Notes under the pieces: model-generated
The model's input: only the letters and a program-made list of their open reading frames with translations
The model's database searches: none
What the model was told of the DNA's origin: nothing
Part shown: positions 26,782 to 36,911 of the stretch, in pieces
How the letters are laid out: the number at the start of each line of letters is the position of its first letter
How positions within the stretch are numbered: the stretch's first letter is position 1
Translations under genes and position numbers: made by a program
Assembly: GCF_004359525.2 (NCBI RefSeq)
Contig: NZ_SCWC02000007.1
Location: forward strand, 1-64,000
DNA: 64,000 nt
From: Macrococcus equipercicus
GTDB lineage: Bacteria > Bacillota > Bacilli > Staphylococcales > Staphylococcaceae
Direction: 5' to 3'

Positions 26782-27501
26782 TTACTTCTCACTGAGCAGG
26801 CGGTTAATAATGACATTTTTTGCGTTCTCTTCTGTACTGTTGTCGCCGATTGATTCAAACGGGATGTTCTTACGGTCACACGCAGCTTGCAGCAGGTAGT
26901 CAGTGATCTCATGATTTTTCGGCAGAATCGGCCCGTGCAGATAAGTGCCGAGCAGATTTTTATAATGCAGTCCTTCTTTTTTGTCGGTATCGTTGTTGCC
27001 GTATCCTGCGATGACGTCTCCGAGCGTCCCGTAAGGATGATACGTTCTGCCGCCGTGGTTCTCAAAGCCGACAATGCGGCCGAATGTCTCTGACTCTATG
27101 ACGATGTTGCCTGTCAGCCGTTCTTTCTTCGATTCTGTATAGAAATCAAGAATATTCAGGCCCGGCAGCTCCTGACCATCAGGCGTCACATATTTCTCGC
27201 CTAAAAACTGATAGCCGCCGCAAATAGTAAGTGCCGGCACGCCGTCTTCAATAGCAGCCTTGAACTCATCTTTAATGCGGAATAGTTCCTGTGTTGCGAT
27301 TGCCTGCTCGCGGTCACTGCCGCCGCCGATAAATAAAATATCCGCTTCACTGACAGCGAGTCCAGACGTCTCTTTGACATCAGTGACTGTGACGTCAATA
27401 CCACGCCATTTCGCCCGTTTCTTAAGCGCGATGATATTTCCGATATCCCCATATAAATTGAGTTTGTCAGGCATAAAGTGATAAACATTGATTGAAGACA
27501 T
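26782..27501 (-). CDS. gatD: lipid II isoglutaminyl synthase, glutaminase subunit GatD
   Basis: A 239-residue class I glutamine amidotransferase. It releases ammonia from glutamine and passes it to MurT to amidate the D-Glu of lipid II. The nucleophile is C94 in LTICGGYQ and the His of the active site is H189 in GTYLHGP, matching the S. aureus positions. Its start shares one base with the murT stop, so synthesis of the two subunits is coupled. Amidation is needed for good cross-linking and beta-lactam resistance in staphylococci. Confidence 0.95.
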   Translation of the reverse strand: MSSINVYHFMPDKLNLYGDIGNIIALKKRAKWRGIDVTVTDVKETSGLAVSEADILFIGGGSDREQAIATQELFRIKDEFKAAIEDGVPALTICGGYQFLGEKYVTPDGQELPGLNILDFYTESKKERLTGNIVIESETFGRIVGFENHGGRTYHPYGTLGDVIAGYGNNDTDKKEGLHYKNLLGTYLHGPILPKNHEITDYLLQAACDRKNIPFESIGDNSTEENAKNVIINRLLSEK

Positions 27502-28811
27502 TAGTTGCCCTCCTTAAAGAAGTTTGTCAGTGTACGGTGCATCGGTTCGAGTGATGTATAGTTCGGTATACATACGGTATAGGCGTCATCCATAAGCGCC
27601 GCTTTTGTTGCAGCCGGAATATCCCTGATGACTTCGACCGGCACATTAATTTCAGCGTATTTCAGTCTTACTGCCAGTTCCTCCGCCCGGTTACCTGTAC
27701 AGTAAATCCGGCTGATCGTCTGACGTTCCAGTTTTTCAAAGTCAGCGTCCCAGATCCAGGAAATGTCCCGTCCATCGGCTCCATTGTCGTTCAGACTGAT
27801 TAAATAGCTCTTCTGTCCTTCAATTTTCTCTCCGACAGACAGACTGGCATTCAGTCCAGCGGGATTTTTAGCGAGATTGATGATCGCTTCTTTCCGGCCG
27901 TTCGTGAAGTACTGCATGCGGCCGTTGTCCGATGCATAGCTTTCGAATCCTTTTCTGATGGCTTCATCAGTTAAGCCCAGTTCTTTCAGGACGCTGTAGG
28001 CCGCAATAATATTGAAGACATTGAAGTCACCGGCAAGCTTCATGTTGAATGTCTCGCCGTTAATAACCGGCACTAAATACGGATTTTCAGCAAGTGCTTC
28101 GATTTCATATTTAGGCACAGCACGGTTAAAGCCGCAGTCACAAGTATAATGACCCAGCTGGTTATAATGAATGGCACTGTAATCGAGCAGTCTGCCGCAG
28201 TTCGGGCAGTACTTGCTTTCAATCATCGTGCTTTCCTCGAAATGATGGATGCCTGCTTTCATGCCGTAATAGACAACGTCGTCACTTGCTATTTTAAGAC
28301 GTGACACAAATGGGTCGTCAGCATTCAGGAGGAGCTTGATGCCTTTACCTTTAATATGGTCCGCTATACCATCGACCAGTATATCGATCTCACCGAAACG
28401 GTCCATCTGGTCGCGGAAGAAGTTCGTGAACACCATCATAGTCGGTGTCATCTCGCTCAATACACGTGGAATTGACCCTTCATCGATTTCTATAATGGCG
28501 AGCTTTGTATTTCTTTTTGTCTGGACGATAAAACTTGATGTGATACCGGCTGCCATATTGGCACCTTCTGTATTATGAACAATCTGAATATGATTAGTTT
28601 TTAAAGTGTGACCGATTAAGTTCGATGTCGTCGTCTTACCGTTCGTCCCTGAAATAAAGACTACGGCATCGACTGATGATGCGAGTTTGCGTAAAATATG
28701 CGGATCAATTCTACGCGCCAGCTGACCCGGCAGATCCGTCCCGCGTTTACCGGCAGCGATGCTTGCGCGTCTTGCTGCTTTTGCGATTAATTTAGCTGAA
28801 AAAGTTCTCAT
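27501..28811 (-). CDS. murT: lipid II isoglutaminyl synthase, Mur-ligase subunit MurT
   Basis: A 436-residue Mur-ligase-like partner of GatD. P-loop [11 protein letters not shown] (about 54-64), Mur central domain, and a four-cysteine zinc ribbon inserted in it (CPNC and CDCG pairs, about 205-230), typical of MurT. The C-terminal domain has the conserved Asp region used with GatD. AAGGAGG sets the start at ATG 28811, not the codon seven residues upstream. First gene of the murT-gatD operon. Confidence 0.95.
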   Translation of the reverse strand: MRTFSAKLIAKAARRASIAAGKRGTDLPGQLARRIDPHILRKLASSVDAVVFISGTNGKTTTSNLIGHTLKTNHIQIVHNTEGANMAAGITSSFIVQTKRNTKLAIIEIDEGSIPRVLSEMTPTMMVFTNFFRDQMDRFGEIDILVDGIADHIKGKGIKLLLNADDPFVSRLKIASDDVVYYGMKAGIHHFEESTMIESKYCPNCGRLLDYSAIHYNQLGHYTCDCGFNRAVPKYEIEALAENPYLVPVINGETFNMKLAGDFNVFNIIAAYSVLKELGLTDEAIRKGFESYASDNGRMQYFTNGRKEAIINLAKNPAGLNASLSVGEKIEGQKSYLISLNDNGADGRDISWIWDADFEKLERQTISRIYCTGNRAEELAVRLKYAEINVPVEVIRDIPAATKAALMDDAYTVCIPNYTSLEPMHRTLTNFFKEGN

Positions 28812-28961
28812 AACAACCTCCTTGATTAACAATTCATTATACCATAGTTAAGCCATTGCTAAATATTATACCGAACCTATTAAATTGATTAACTTTGTAT
28901 CACTGTTTTATTGCTGGCTGGCCGTTGTCACGAAGTTGTGATAAATTTTTGTGCTACTTTA

Positions 28962-28990
28962 TTGATGAGATGTATAGACCGTGTTATTAT
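28962..28990 (+). promoter_or_regulatory. promoter of the feo operon
   Basis: TTGATG (28962-28967), 17-bp spacer, TATTAT (28985-28990), about 45 bases before the feoA start. The Fur box follows directly. Confidence 0.65.
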
Positions 28991-28993
28991 GTA

Positions 28994-29012
28994 ATTGAGA
29001 ATGATAATCAAT
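28994..29012 (+). promoter_or_regulatory. Fur box before feoA
   Basis: The core TGAGAAT-G-ATAATCA (28996-29010) matches 12 of 14 positions of the 7-1-7 Fur consensus TGATAAT-N-ATTATCA. It starts four bases after the -10 box, so bound Fur would cover the transcription start. Iron-repressed expression is the expected outcome. Confidence 0.8.
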
Positions 29013-29033
29013 ACAAATTAAGAAGGTGTCCGC

Positions 29034-29267
29034 ATGCTTCATGCAGCAAATGCTCAGTTAGGTACGACTTATAAAATTAAATCAATGATACTTGATCATC
29101 ATATGCTCCACCGATTGAATGCACTTGGTTTCTCAGAAGGCAGCCTGATCAAAGTCCGTCAGAAAAGCCTGTTCAAAGGGCCGTGTACGCTGGATATGAA
29201 CGGTCAGCACATCTGCATCAGAAACTGTGATGCGTGCAAGATTATGCTGGAGCTCAATCATGACTAA
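29034..29267 (+). CDS. feoA: ferrous iron transport protein FeoA
   Basis: A 77-residue cytoplasmic SH3-like protein that supports FeoB. The family's [15 protein letters not shown] (about 23-37) and a C-terminal Ile-Arg-x-Cys-Asp-Ala-Cys segment are visible. The gap before the ATG contains GAAGGTG. It overlaps feoB by 8 bases. Confidence 0.9.
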   Translation: MLHAANAQLGTTYKIKSMILDHHMLHRLNALGFSEGSLIKVRQKSLFKGPCTLDMNGQHICIRNCDACKIMLELNHD

Positions 29268-31251
29268 TTCATTCTGTATTTTAGGCAATCCGAACGTCGG
29301 TAAAACGTCACTGTTCAATGCACTGACCGGTTCTTATGAATATGTCGGTAACTGGAGCGGTGTAACCGTCGAGAAGAAAATTGGCCGGCTGAAGAAAAAC
29401 TATGGCCAGCTCGTCGATCTGCCCGGTACATATGATCTGCTGCCGATTTCAAAGGACGAAACAGTCGTCACTAATTTTCTGCTGCATGAATCGTTCTCCG
29501 GAATGATCAATATAGTAGATGCCGCTCAGCTGCAGCGTAATCTGCTGCTGACGATCCAGCTGATGGAGTATGGCTCTCCTTTGTTGATCGGACTCAATAT
29601 GGTCGATGTTGCCAGCAAGCGCGGTATTCGTATCGACACTCAAAAACTGATGCGCAAGCTGAAAACACCTATTATTCCGGTTGTCGCAAGAACGGGCAGA
29701 GGTTCTGATGAAGTACTGAAAGCACTCGGCGATGCTCAGCTGTCGACTGCCCGTCCGCTAAAAATCAATTATGACAAGCGCATTGAATCCGCAGTCAGTC
29801 AGCTAGTGACACTGTTCAGCAGCTTGTCCATCCACCAGAAGCACAAGCGATTTCTTGCGCTGCAGTACTTGCTTGAAAATCCGTCAGTGATCGACTATAT
29901 CGGCCCTGCAATCGCTGCAGAAAGTGACAGCATCAAAGCAGCGCTGCAAAACTCCCTGGACCGCTCAATCAAATATTATATTCAGCAGGCCCGGACTAAT
30001 TTCATCAGTGAGCTGCTGACTGATGTAGTGACTTATCCTGAGAACCGGACCAGTTATTTATCTGAGACGATCGACAGAATCGTCACACATAAAATATTCG
30101 GTATCCCTATTTTCTTATTTTTAATGTGGCTTATCTTTCAGACGACTTTCACATGGATCGGTACACCTTTATCAGACAAGCTGGACGGCTTTTTCGGCGG
30201 ACCGCTGACAGATTTCGCTCAGTCAGTGATGTCGTCACTCGGCATCGTCCCTTTTCTGCAGCATCTCGTCACAGACGGGATCATCGCAGGTGTCGGCGGC
30301 GTGCTCGTGTTCGTCCCGCAAATACTCGTCCTGTTCTTCTTCATCTCACTGCTTGAGGATTCCGGCTATATGGCAAGAATCGCAGTGATCATGGACCGGA
30401 TTATGGAGATGTTCGGACTGAACGGTAAATCCTTCATCCCTATGATTATCGGCTTCGGCTGCAATGTGCCAGGCATTATGGCGGCACGCAGCATCGAGGA
30501 AGAGAAAGAACGGCTGACAACGATACTGATTGCACCGTTTATGTCCTGCTCCGCCCGGCTGCCTGTATATGCTTTGTTCGCAGGTGTATTCTTCAAGGAG
30601 AATCAGGCACTGATTGTACTGAGTCTGTACATCATCGGCATAGTCGTCGCACTGATTGTCAGCTTTATACTGTCACGGACGTTACTGAGCAAAGATACAT
30701 CGATCTTTGTCATCGAACTCCCGCCGTATCGCCTTCCTTCTTTAAAGACATTATGGCGCAGCACTTGGGAAAAAGGAAAAGGATTCATCAAGAAAGCAGG
30801 GACTTTTATATTCGGTGGTTCCGTGCTCATCTGGCTGCTTAACTATGCAGGACCAGCAGGCTTCGGCGTCGATATCGATCACAGTTACTTAAGCATGATC
30901 GGCGGCCTGCTCGCTCCGCTGTTACTCCCTCTTGGCTTTGGGACATGGCAGGCAGGCGCGACGTTAATTCCCGGCTTCCTCGCAAAAGAAGTAGTCGTCA
31001 GTGCGATGGCCATCATCTATGCGGTGAAAGACAATGCATTGATCGGAGTCATTCATGAACAGTTCACACCGGTGTCAGCCTATGCCTTTATGCTGTTTAT
31101 ACTGCTCTATATTCCATGCTTGTCAACAGTAGCTGCAATTCGTAAAGAGACTTACTCATGGAAATGGACGGCACTTGCAGTCGCTTATCCACTCGCTACC
31201 GCTTACAGTCTGACATTTATTGTCTACCAGCTCGGAAATATGTTGTTCTAG
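29260..31251 (+). CDS. feoB: ferrous iron transporter FeoB
   Basis: A 663-residue inner-membrane Fe(II) transporter. The N-terminal G domain has G1 GNPNVGKT (7-14), the switch region [10 protein letters not shown]3 DLPGTY and an unusual G4 GLNMVD. The membrane part carries two Gate-like repeats and the GFGCNVPG and [12 protein letters not shown] motifs with the conserved Cys residues of the pore. ATG at 29260 inside the feoA end is chosen (GGAG upstream); an earlier in-frame codon is unlikely. A small Cys-rich membrane gene follows. Confidence 0.95.
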   Translation: MTNSFCILGNPNVGKTSLFNALTGSYEYVGNWSGVTVEKKIGRLKKNYGQLVDLPGTYDLLPISKDETVVTNFLLHESFSGMINIVDAAQLQRNLLLTIQLMEYGSPLLIGLNMVDVASKRGIRIDTQKLMRKLKTPIIPVVARTGRGSDEVLKALGDAQLSTARPLKINYDKRIESAVSQLVTLFSSLSIHQKHKRFLALQYLLENPSVIDYIGPAIAAESDSIKAALQNSLDRSIKYYIQQARTNFISELLTDVVTYPENRTSYLSETIDRIVTHKIFGIPIFLFLMWLIFQTTFTWIGTPLSDKLDGFFGGPLTDFAQSVMSSLGIVPFLQHLVTDGIIAGVGGVLVFVPQILVLFFFISLLEDSGYMARIAVIMDRIMEMFGLNGKSFIPMIIGFGCNVPGIMAARSIEEEKERLTTILIAPFMSCSARLPVYALFAGVFFKENQALIVLSLYIIGIVVALIVSFILSRTLLSKDTSIFVIELPPYRLPSLKTLWRSTWEKGKGFIKKAGTFIFGGSVLIWLLNYAGPAGFGVDIDHSYLSMIGGLLAPLLLPLGFGTWQAGATLIPGFLAKEVVVSAMAIIYAVKDNALIGVIHEQFTPVSAYAFMLFILLYIPCLSTVAAIRKETYSWKWTALAVAYPLATAYSLTFIVYQLGNMLF

Positions 31252-31262
31252 GAGGAAAAGAC

Positions 31263-31424
31263 ATGGCTTTACTATTTAATATACTGCTCTTTGCATTGAT
31301 TTTTGGCTATGCCATCTATACTTTAGTGAAGTTCTTCAACAAATCAAAAGCCGGCAAGTGCAATACTTGCGATACAAATCCTGCCTGCTCATGTGAAGTA
31401 CTGATTGACGACAAACGTATTTAA
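31263..31424 (+). CDS. FeoB-associated Cys-rich membrane protein
   Basis: A 53-residue protein: one membrane helix (about 3-22) and a C-terminal tail with four cysteines (CNTC and CSC patterns). Such proteins often end feoAB operons in Firmicutes and may act like FeoC, but this is not proven. AGGAGG is at good distance from ATG 31263. It lies 11 bases after feoB. Confidence 0.82.
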   Translation: MALLFNILLFALIFGYAIYTLVKFFNKSKAGKCNTCDTNPACSCEVLIDDKRI

Positions 31425-31446
31425 AGCGTTTGTCTTCTTTTTTTTG
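31410..31446 (+). terminator. terminator of the feo operon
   Basis: Stem GACAAACG/CGTTTGTC (31410-31417 with 31427-31434), followed by TTC and a run of eight T. Confidence 0.88.
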
Positions 31447-31477
31447 TAGAATAAGTAGTATGAAGGGGGCAACGACA

Positions 31478-32362
31478 ATGACTGAATTTATCGCACTGGA
31501 TTTTGAAACAGCGAACGGGCAGCCGGCGAGCATATGCAGCGTCGGCATGGTCAAAGTGCAGGACAATATGATGACTGAGACTTTCTATACACTAGTGAAC
31601 CCCGAAACTTATTTTTCAAAAGGGAACATCGCGGTACATGGCATTAAACCTGAAGACGTGACAGATGCACCGTTGTTTCCGGAAGTCTATCAGCATATGC
31701 TTGACTTCATCGGCGAGCTGCCGGTCGTGGCTCACTTTGCACGCTTTGATATGAATGTGCTTTATGCATCCATCGAACGTTACAATCTTGATATGCCGAC
31801 GCTGAAATATTTCTGCTCATGCAATATGGCGAGGAAGACTGTTAAAAATCACAGCTACAGTCTGAAGAATATGATGGCTTATTATAACCTTGACTTCCAT
31901 GGTCATCACCATGCACTGAACGATGCTAAAGCGAGCGCTATGATCACAGTCAGATTATTGAAATCATATCCATCACTGGACGATTACTTGAAAAAGAACG
32001 GGTCCTATTTATCTTCCATGAAAAACAAAGCATCACAGCTTGACCGTTACAATAAGGAGCTCAAAAGCATTAAACCTTCGAGCAGTGACTTCGATATGAC
32101 GCATCCTTTCCACGACAAAAAAGTGGCCATTACAGGAACGCTTCACATGAAACGCAAAGACATCGTCCAGTATATCGTTGACCACGGCGGCACGTTTGAA
32201 CTTGATTTGGAGCAGCCGGTCGATATATTTATATTCGGCAGACAGCGCAGCAATCAACCATCAAAAAAGGAGACAATCATTAAAAATAAGATTGCCTCCG
32301 GTCAGGATATATTACTCCTCAGTGATGACAAACTGAAGCAGCTGATTACGTTTTATCAGTAG
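31478..32362 (+). CDS. DnaQ-like 3'-5' exonuclease with BRCT domain
   Basis: A 294-residue protein. The exonuclease domain (1-165) has ExoI FIALDFETANG, ExoII-type HFARFDMNVL and ExoIII HHALNDAKASA, all with their acidic residues, so it is probably active. A BRCT-like domain follows (about 208-290: KKVAITGTL and a Gly-Gly turn). Staphylococci carry this as a DNA polymerase III epsilon-like protein separate from PolC; a repair or RNA-processing role is possible. ATG 31478 has GGGGG upstream; the frame is open further upstream. Confidence 0.87.
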   Translation: MTEFIALDFETANGQPASICSVGMVKVQDNMMTETFYTLVNPETYFSKGNIAVHGIKPEDVTDAPLFPEVYQHMLDFIGELPVVAHFARFDMNVLYASIERYNLDMPTLKYFCSCNMARKTVKNHSYSLKNMMAYYNLDFHGHHHALNDAKASAMITVRLLKSYPSLDDYLKKNGSYLSSMKNKASQLDRYNKELKSIKPSSSDFDMTHPFHDKKVAITGTLHMKRKDIVQYIVDHGGTFELDLEQPVDIFIFGRQRSNQPSKKETIIKNKIASGQDILLLSDDKLKQLITFYQ

Positions 32363-32569
32363 TTACTTCCTGTTTCTCATATTGTCCTTGATGCGTGTTC
32401 GGGATACAGGACGTTCCAGTTTCTGGTCAATCCAGAACAACAGCCCTGCTATTAACACAATAGCGAGAAGCTTCAGCGGCTCAAAGCCGTTGTCGATGGT
32501 GTTCTTTATGAACATCGCTATCAGCACGGCAGTGATTCCTATAATAGAAAACTTGAATTTCATACTCAT
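32363..32569 (-). CDS. small membrane protein downstream of dinB
   Basis: A 68-residue protein with two hydrophobic segments (about 7-24 and 32-48) and a basic tail. No function recognised. Several start codons are possible: ATG 32569 with GAGG upstream is used here, but TTG 32584 (overlapping the dinB stop) and ATG 32563 are alternatives. Cotranscribed with dinB. Confidence 0.6.
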   Translation of the reverse strand: MSMKFKFSIIGITAVLIAMFIKNTIDNGFEPLKLLAIVLIAGLLFWIDQKLERPVSRTRIKDNMRNRK

Positions 32570-32580
32570 CACTCGTTTCC

Positions 32581-33648
32581 TCAAATAAAATCATAAATTG
32601 TCATGTTCATGAACTGACGTTCTTCTAAATTCCCGACTGTAACACCGATTAAACGTATCGGCCGGTCGGGATGTTTTAATGCAGTATACAAATCATAACA
32701 TACATTGTAAATATCTGTAGTATCGGACACTCGGTAAGGCAGCTTCAGCTGTCTGGATGTCGAGCGGAAGTCAGACTCTTTCATTTTCACAGTGACTACA
32801 TCGCCTGTCAGACCGTAGCGGTTCAGCTTGTCACTCACCTGCTGTGAGAGCTGACGGATGATACCGAGTATTTCATCATCATCGTTTTTATCGACAGCGA
32901 ACGTCGTCTCTTTGCCGATCGACTTTCTGATGCGCTCTGCTTTGACTGTCGAATGATCAATACCGCGTGCATAGTCATAGAGTCTCGGCCCCCGCTTACC
33001 GAACCGTTTGATGAGTTCACGTTCTGTCAGCTGATAAAGGTCAAGTCCGGTGTGAATGCCGTCCTGCTTCATCTTCTCCTCAGTCACACGGCCGACGCCC
33101 GGAAAAGCACCAATCGGCAGCTTCATCAATATGTCATGGACATTCCCGTGATGGATAATCGTCAGACCATCCGGCTTATTCATTCCAGATGACAGTTTAG
33201 CGAGAAACTTATTATAGGAGACGCCCGCTGAACATGTCAGACGGGTCGCTTCAAAAATATCGCGTTTAATGAACGCCGCAATACGTGATGCCGGCATATC
33301 CCGTCTCACGAGATGCGTGATATCCAGATACGCCTCATCAAAAGCGACCGGCTGCACATGCTCAGTGTAACTTCTGAATATCGCCATGATTTTCTCTGAT
33401 TCATCGCGGTAAACATCAAACCGCGGCCTGACATAATAACCGTCCGGACAGAGCTGGTGGGCACGGCTCATCGGCATGGCTGAATGCACCCCGAACTTTC
33501 TCGCTTCATAGCTCGCCGTCGCGACTACACCTCTTGAGCTTGATTTACCGCCGACAATGACCGGCTTGCCCTGAAGCTTAGGATTATCACGCTGCTCTAT
33601 CTGCGCATAGAAGGCATCCATATCGACATGGAGTATTCTTCTTTCCAT
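32581..33648 (-). CDS. dinB: DNA polymerase IV
   Basis: A 355-residue Y-family translesion polymerase. The catalytic motif [12 protein letters not shown] (5-16) with its Asp, the second acidic site AFDEAYLDI, and [20 protein letters not shown] are intact. The little-finger domain fills the C-terminus (to [11 protein letters not shown]). It starts 4 bases after the RlmCD stop, so it belongs to the operon starting at the 5'-nucleotidase gene. Confidence 0.95.
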   Translation of the reverse strand: MERRILHVDMDAFYAQIEQRDNPKLQGKPVIVGGKSSSRGVVATASYEARKFGVHSAMPMSRAHQLCPDGYYVRPRFDVYRDESEKIMAIFRSYTEHVQPVAFDEAYLDITHLVRRDMPASRIAAFIKRDIFEATRLTCSAGVSYNKFLAKLSSGMNKPDGLTIIHHGNVHDILMKLPIGAFPGVGRVTEEKMKQDGIHTGLDLYQLTERELIKRFGKRGPRLYDYARGIDHSTVKAERIRKSIGKETTFAVDKNDDDEILGIIRQLSQQVSDKLNRYGLTGDVVTVKMKESDFRSTSRQLKLPYRVSDTTDIYNVCYDLYTALKHPDRPIRLIGVTVGNLEERQFMNMTIYDFI

Positions 33649-33652
33649 AGCA

Positions 33653-34999
33653 TCATCCCTTGAGCGTCATCCGACAGACCGCTTCGACATGCGTTGTCTG
33701 CGGGAACATATCAACAGGTGTCATTTCATCGATGATATAAAGTTCTGCCAGACTCTGAATATCCCGCATCAATGTCGCAGGATTACAGGAGACATAGACA
33801 ATACGTTCTGGTTTCAGTGCTTTCAATGTATCGATGAAGAGTGGATCACAGCCCTTTCTCGGCGGGTCAATCATGACAACGTGAGGCTTCACGCCCTGCT
33901 GCTGCCACTTGATGATGATGTCCTCTGCCTTACCTGCCTCAAAATGCGTGTTCGATAAGCCGTTCAGTGCTGCATTCTTCTCTGCATCCTTGATGGCCTT
34001 CTCGACGATTTCCACGCCATATACGCGTTCAGCATGCGCTGCCATAAATAAGCCGATGGTACCGACACCGCAGTATGAGTCAATGACATTCTGACGGCCG
34101 TTCAGTTCGGCATAGTCAAGCGCCTGCTGGTAGAGCTTCTCGGTCTGTTCATGGTTGACCTGATAGAAGCTCATATCTGATATCTCAAATTTGAGTTCAG
34201 CCAGCTGATCCTGTATCTCATCTTTCCCTCTGATTGTCTTTGACTTGCTGCCCATAATGACGTTCGTCCGCTCCGGATTGATATTCTGTCTGACACTGAC
34301 GATAGCCGGGAATTTCGTCATCATATGCTCTGCGATGACATCAGCCTGTTCAAGACGACTGTTTTTCGTCACGAGGACAAGCATCGTCTCGTCGATTCGC
34401 GTACCGCTTCTGATGACAATGTGTCTCAAGTTACCGCTATGACGCCGTTCGTCATAAATGCTGACGTTCAGTTCGTTCAGCAGCCGCCGCAGCTCATTCA
34501 TGATATCATCGTGACTTTCCTTCTGGATGATGCATTCTTCAATCGGGACGATGTCATGTGAACGCGGTCTGTAGAAACCGGTCACTATCTCATCTTCCCG
34601 TTTCACAGGAAGCTGACTTTTATTGCGGTAACGCCATGGATTTTCCATGCCGATGATCGGGCGCACCGGGATATCAAGCTTCGTCATTTTGCGGATGAGA
34701 TTTCTGACCTGCTCTTCTTTCATCTGCAGCTGGGCGTCATAAGATAAATGCTGAATGTTGCAGCCGCCGCACTGATAATAGTAAATACACGGCGGTGTCA
34801 CTCTGTCCGGGCTTTCTTCGACAATGGAAACCAGCCTGCCGATTCCGAAGCCTTTGCTCATTTTTATGACTTTAACTGTCACTTTTTCACCTTTGACTGT
34901 GTTAGGTACAAATATAGGATAACCGTCGAACTTGATGACACCATTGCCTTCATGGGTGTAATCAATGACACGTCCTGTCAATATATCGTTTTTATTCAT
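33653..34999 (-). CDS. rlmCD: 23S rRNA (uracil-5-)-methyltransferase RlmCD
   Basis: A 448-residue enzyme making 5-methyluridine in 23S rRNA (in Bacillus one enzyme, YefA, handles both U747 and U1939). TRAM domain (1-60), iron-sulfur cysteines C71, C77, C80 and C156, SAM motif [10 protein letters not shown] (308-317), DPPRKG (378-383), and catalytic C405 in [10 protein letters not shown]. All active-site elements are present, in contrast to the paralogue at 15825-17201. Its ATG overlaps the stop of the 5'-nucleotidase gene by one base. Confidence 0.93.
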   Translation of the reverse strand: MNKNDILTGRVIDYTHEGNGVIKFDGYPIFVPNTVKGEKVTVKVIKMSKGFGIGRLVSIVEESPDRVTPPCIYYYQCGGCNIQHLSYDAQLQMKEEQVRNLIRKMTKLDIPVRPIIGMENPWRYRNKSQLPVKREDEIVTGFYRPRSHDIVPIEECIIQKESHDDIMNELRRLLNELNVSIYDERRHSGNLRHIVIRSGTRIDETMLVLVTKNSRLEQADVIAEHMMTKFPAIVSVRQNINPERTNVIMGSKSKTIRGKDEIQDQLAELKFEISDMSFYQVNHEQTEKLYQQALDYAELNGRQNVIDSYCGVGTIGLFMAAHAERVYGVEIVEKAIKDAEKNAALNGLSNTHFEAGKAEDIIIKWQQQGVKPHVVMIDPPRKGCDPLFIDTLKALKPERIVYVSCNPATLMRDIQSLAELYIIDEMTPVDMFPQTTHVEAVCRMTLKG

Positions 35000-36798
35000 T
35001 ATGTCCTCAATTCTTTCGTATCTATTTCAAATAAAGCATAGCCGTCTGCCAGCTGTGACTTCAGCGTGACGGGGTAATGGGCTGCCACTGTTTGTGCATG
35101 CCGGCTTGTCTTGATCAAGTAGCGGCCGTCCTCAAGCAGTTTAAACGGTATATGCGGCGTGAAGTCAACGCCCTGTGTTTTCACGTAATGGCTGACCGCA
35201 TCCCGCACTTCAATGTCATCCAGCGGAACGACCGAGACCGCATCATCCTTCAGAAAAGGCGTGAAGTTTGCCCGGTAGTCATGGGTCAGCACTATATATA
35301 TCTCTTCGTCATCAAGCGGCGCGCCTTGATAAGTGACGGCTGTCACTCTTTCTGAGTCGCTGATTTTTATGCCGGCATGATTATAGCGTGGCGGCTGTGC
35401 AAGGCTGATCGTGTAGTCCAGCTCATAGAACAGATCCATGTTGTAGCTCGGAAAACCAGGCGCTATCGACTGATTTTCCTTCAGTAAATATGGCGCGCCG
35501 TCCGTATTGAATGCAGAGGCACTCCACTCGAGCCATTCTTTGAGGAGACGACCCGGTACATTGAGCGCCGTCAGCTTGTTCGGAAAACGGTAGATGCTCA
35601 TCACATCTTTCAATGTTATATCACCGGGCTTCACCATGACGTAGTCGTCGCCACCGTCTCTCCCTGCCTTCAATGGTGCTGATGTCGATATAATGTTCAT
35701 ACCGGCTGTACCAACGCGCGCGGAGAAGGCAGAGCGTGTGCTTTTAGCAATCAGTTCCACTGCTCTGCTCGGCGCGACTTGACTGAAGAAACTTTCTATC
35801 TCATGACTTGTGCAGCCGACTTTACTGTTGATGAACGCGAGCACGTCATGATGCGTGCGCTCATTGACTGCAGCGAGCTGCGGCTCAACAGGTTCACCTT
35901 TCAGTCCGATGACTTCGCTCTTCCCGTCCTTAATAGTAAAGCCGTTTTCACCGTAAGTGAGCGTCAGCTGGATCACGCCTAAATGCGTGCCGAAAGAAAC
36001 CGGCTGAACGGCAAACGTCCCGTTAATCGTCCCTCTTTCAGCATCGACGTAGTCTACAGCACTGTAGTCACCACCAGGGAACTGCTGATGCGTATGACCG
36101 AAGATCATGGCGTCAATATCAGCAATCGTACTGATCAGATGGACTTGATTTTCAAGGCCCGGTATTTCTCCCTGCGACGGATCGAAACCTGAATGACATA
36201 GACATATGATGATATCACACTGGCCCTTAATTTGTCCTGCCCAGTGTCCAGCAGCCTCATACATATCATCCACTATCAACTGACCATCAAGGATGGCTTT
36301 ATCCCATATCAAGATCTGCTCCGGTACAACGCCGATCACGCCGACTTTAACGGTCCTGCCGTCAGCAAATGTTCTGCTGATAATTGTATGCGTCTTGAAA
36401 ATGTATTCTCCTGCGCTGTTTTTAACGTTGCAGTTCACGACCGGAAAATTTGCTTGTGCCATCGTGTCGAACAAGAAATCGAGCCCGTAGTTGAACTCAT
36501 GGTTGCCTAACGTCCCCGCATCATAGCCGATTTCATTCATGATATTGATCACCGGATGTACGGCGGGTCTATTACCCACCGCATAATCCGCCACAAGATT
36601 GCCCTGCAGAACATCCCCGTTATCGACGACAATAGTCTGTATATCACGTCCGTCATTCTGTGCCTTCAATGCTTTAATTTTACTGCCTGCAAGTATGAAC
36701 CCATTCGCTTCCTGCGGCTGGTCCATAAAGTAATCATACAAGCTGATATGAGCATGAACATCTGTCGTTCCTAAAATCATCAATTGATAGTCTGTCAT
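34999..36798 (-). CDS. metallophosphatase/5'-nucleotidase family protein, cytosolic
   Basis: A 599-residue protein of the bifunctional 2',3'-cyclic phosphodiesterase/5'-nucleotidase family. The calcineurin-like domain (1-300) has GTTDVHAHI, DNGDVLQGN, GNHEFNYG, CLCHSGFD and GHTHQQFPG; the C-terminal substrate domain follows. It has no signal peptide, lipobox or LPXTG anchor, unlike most family members, so it should act on nucleotides inside the cell. First gene of an operon with rlmCD, dinB and a small membrane protein. Confidence 0.87.
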   Translation of the reverse strand: MTDYQLMILGTTDVHAHISLYDYFMDQPQEANGFILAGSKIKALKAQNDGRDIQTIVVDNGDVLQGNLVADYAVGNRPAVHPVINIMNEIGYDAGTLGNHEFNYGLDFLFDTMAQANFPVVNCNVKNSAGEYIFKTHTIISRTFADGRTVKVGVIGVVPEQILIWDKAILDGQLIVDDMYEAAGHWAGQIKGQCDIIICLCHSGFDPSQGEIPGLENQVHLISTIADIDAMIFGHTHQQFPGGDYSAVDYVDAERGTINGTFAVQPVSFGTHLGVIQLTLTYGENGFTIKDGKSEVIGLKGEPVEPQLAAVNERTHHDVLAFINSKVGCTSHEIESFFSQVAPSRAVELIAKSTRSAFSARVGTAGMNIISTSAPLKAGRDGGDDYVMVKPGDITLKDVMSIYRFPNKLTALNVPGRLLKEWLEWSASAFNTDGAPYLLKENQSIAPGFPSYNMDLFYELDYTISLAQPPRYNHAGIKISDSERVTAVTYQGAPLDDEEIYIVLTHDYRANFTPFLKDDAVSVVPLDDIEVRDAVSHYVKTQGVDFTPHIPFKLLEDGRYLIKTSRHAQTVAAHYPVTLKSQLADGYALFEIDTKELRT

Positions 36799-36819
36799 CG
36801 GTCTCCACCTTTCTATTCT

Positions 36820-36848
36820 ATTTTATTCCAACATGAATTCATTGTCAC
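36820..36848 (-). promoter_or_regulatory. promoter of the 5'-nucleotidase-rlmCD-dinB operon
   Basis: Minus-strand GTGACA (36843-36848), 17-bp spacer, TAAAAT (36820-36825), ending about 20 bases before the start codon. The spacer contains the palindrome ATGAATTCAT (36833-36842). Confidence 0.65.
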
Positions 36849-36851
36849 ATA

Positions 36852-36876
36852 GATTACACGGGAGCGATATGGGTAT
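36852..36876 (+). promoter_or_regulatory. candidate SigB promoter of the dehydrogenase gene
   Basis: GATTAC (36852-36857), 13-bp spacer and a perfect SigB -10 GGGTAT (36871-36876), 35 bases before the start codon. The -35 match is 4 of 6. Confidence 0.5.
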
Positions 36877-36911
36877 ATGGAAGCTAGACTGATTAAAAGG
36901 AGTGTAGTTAT

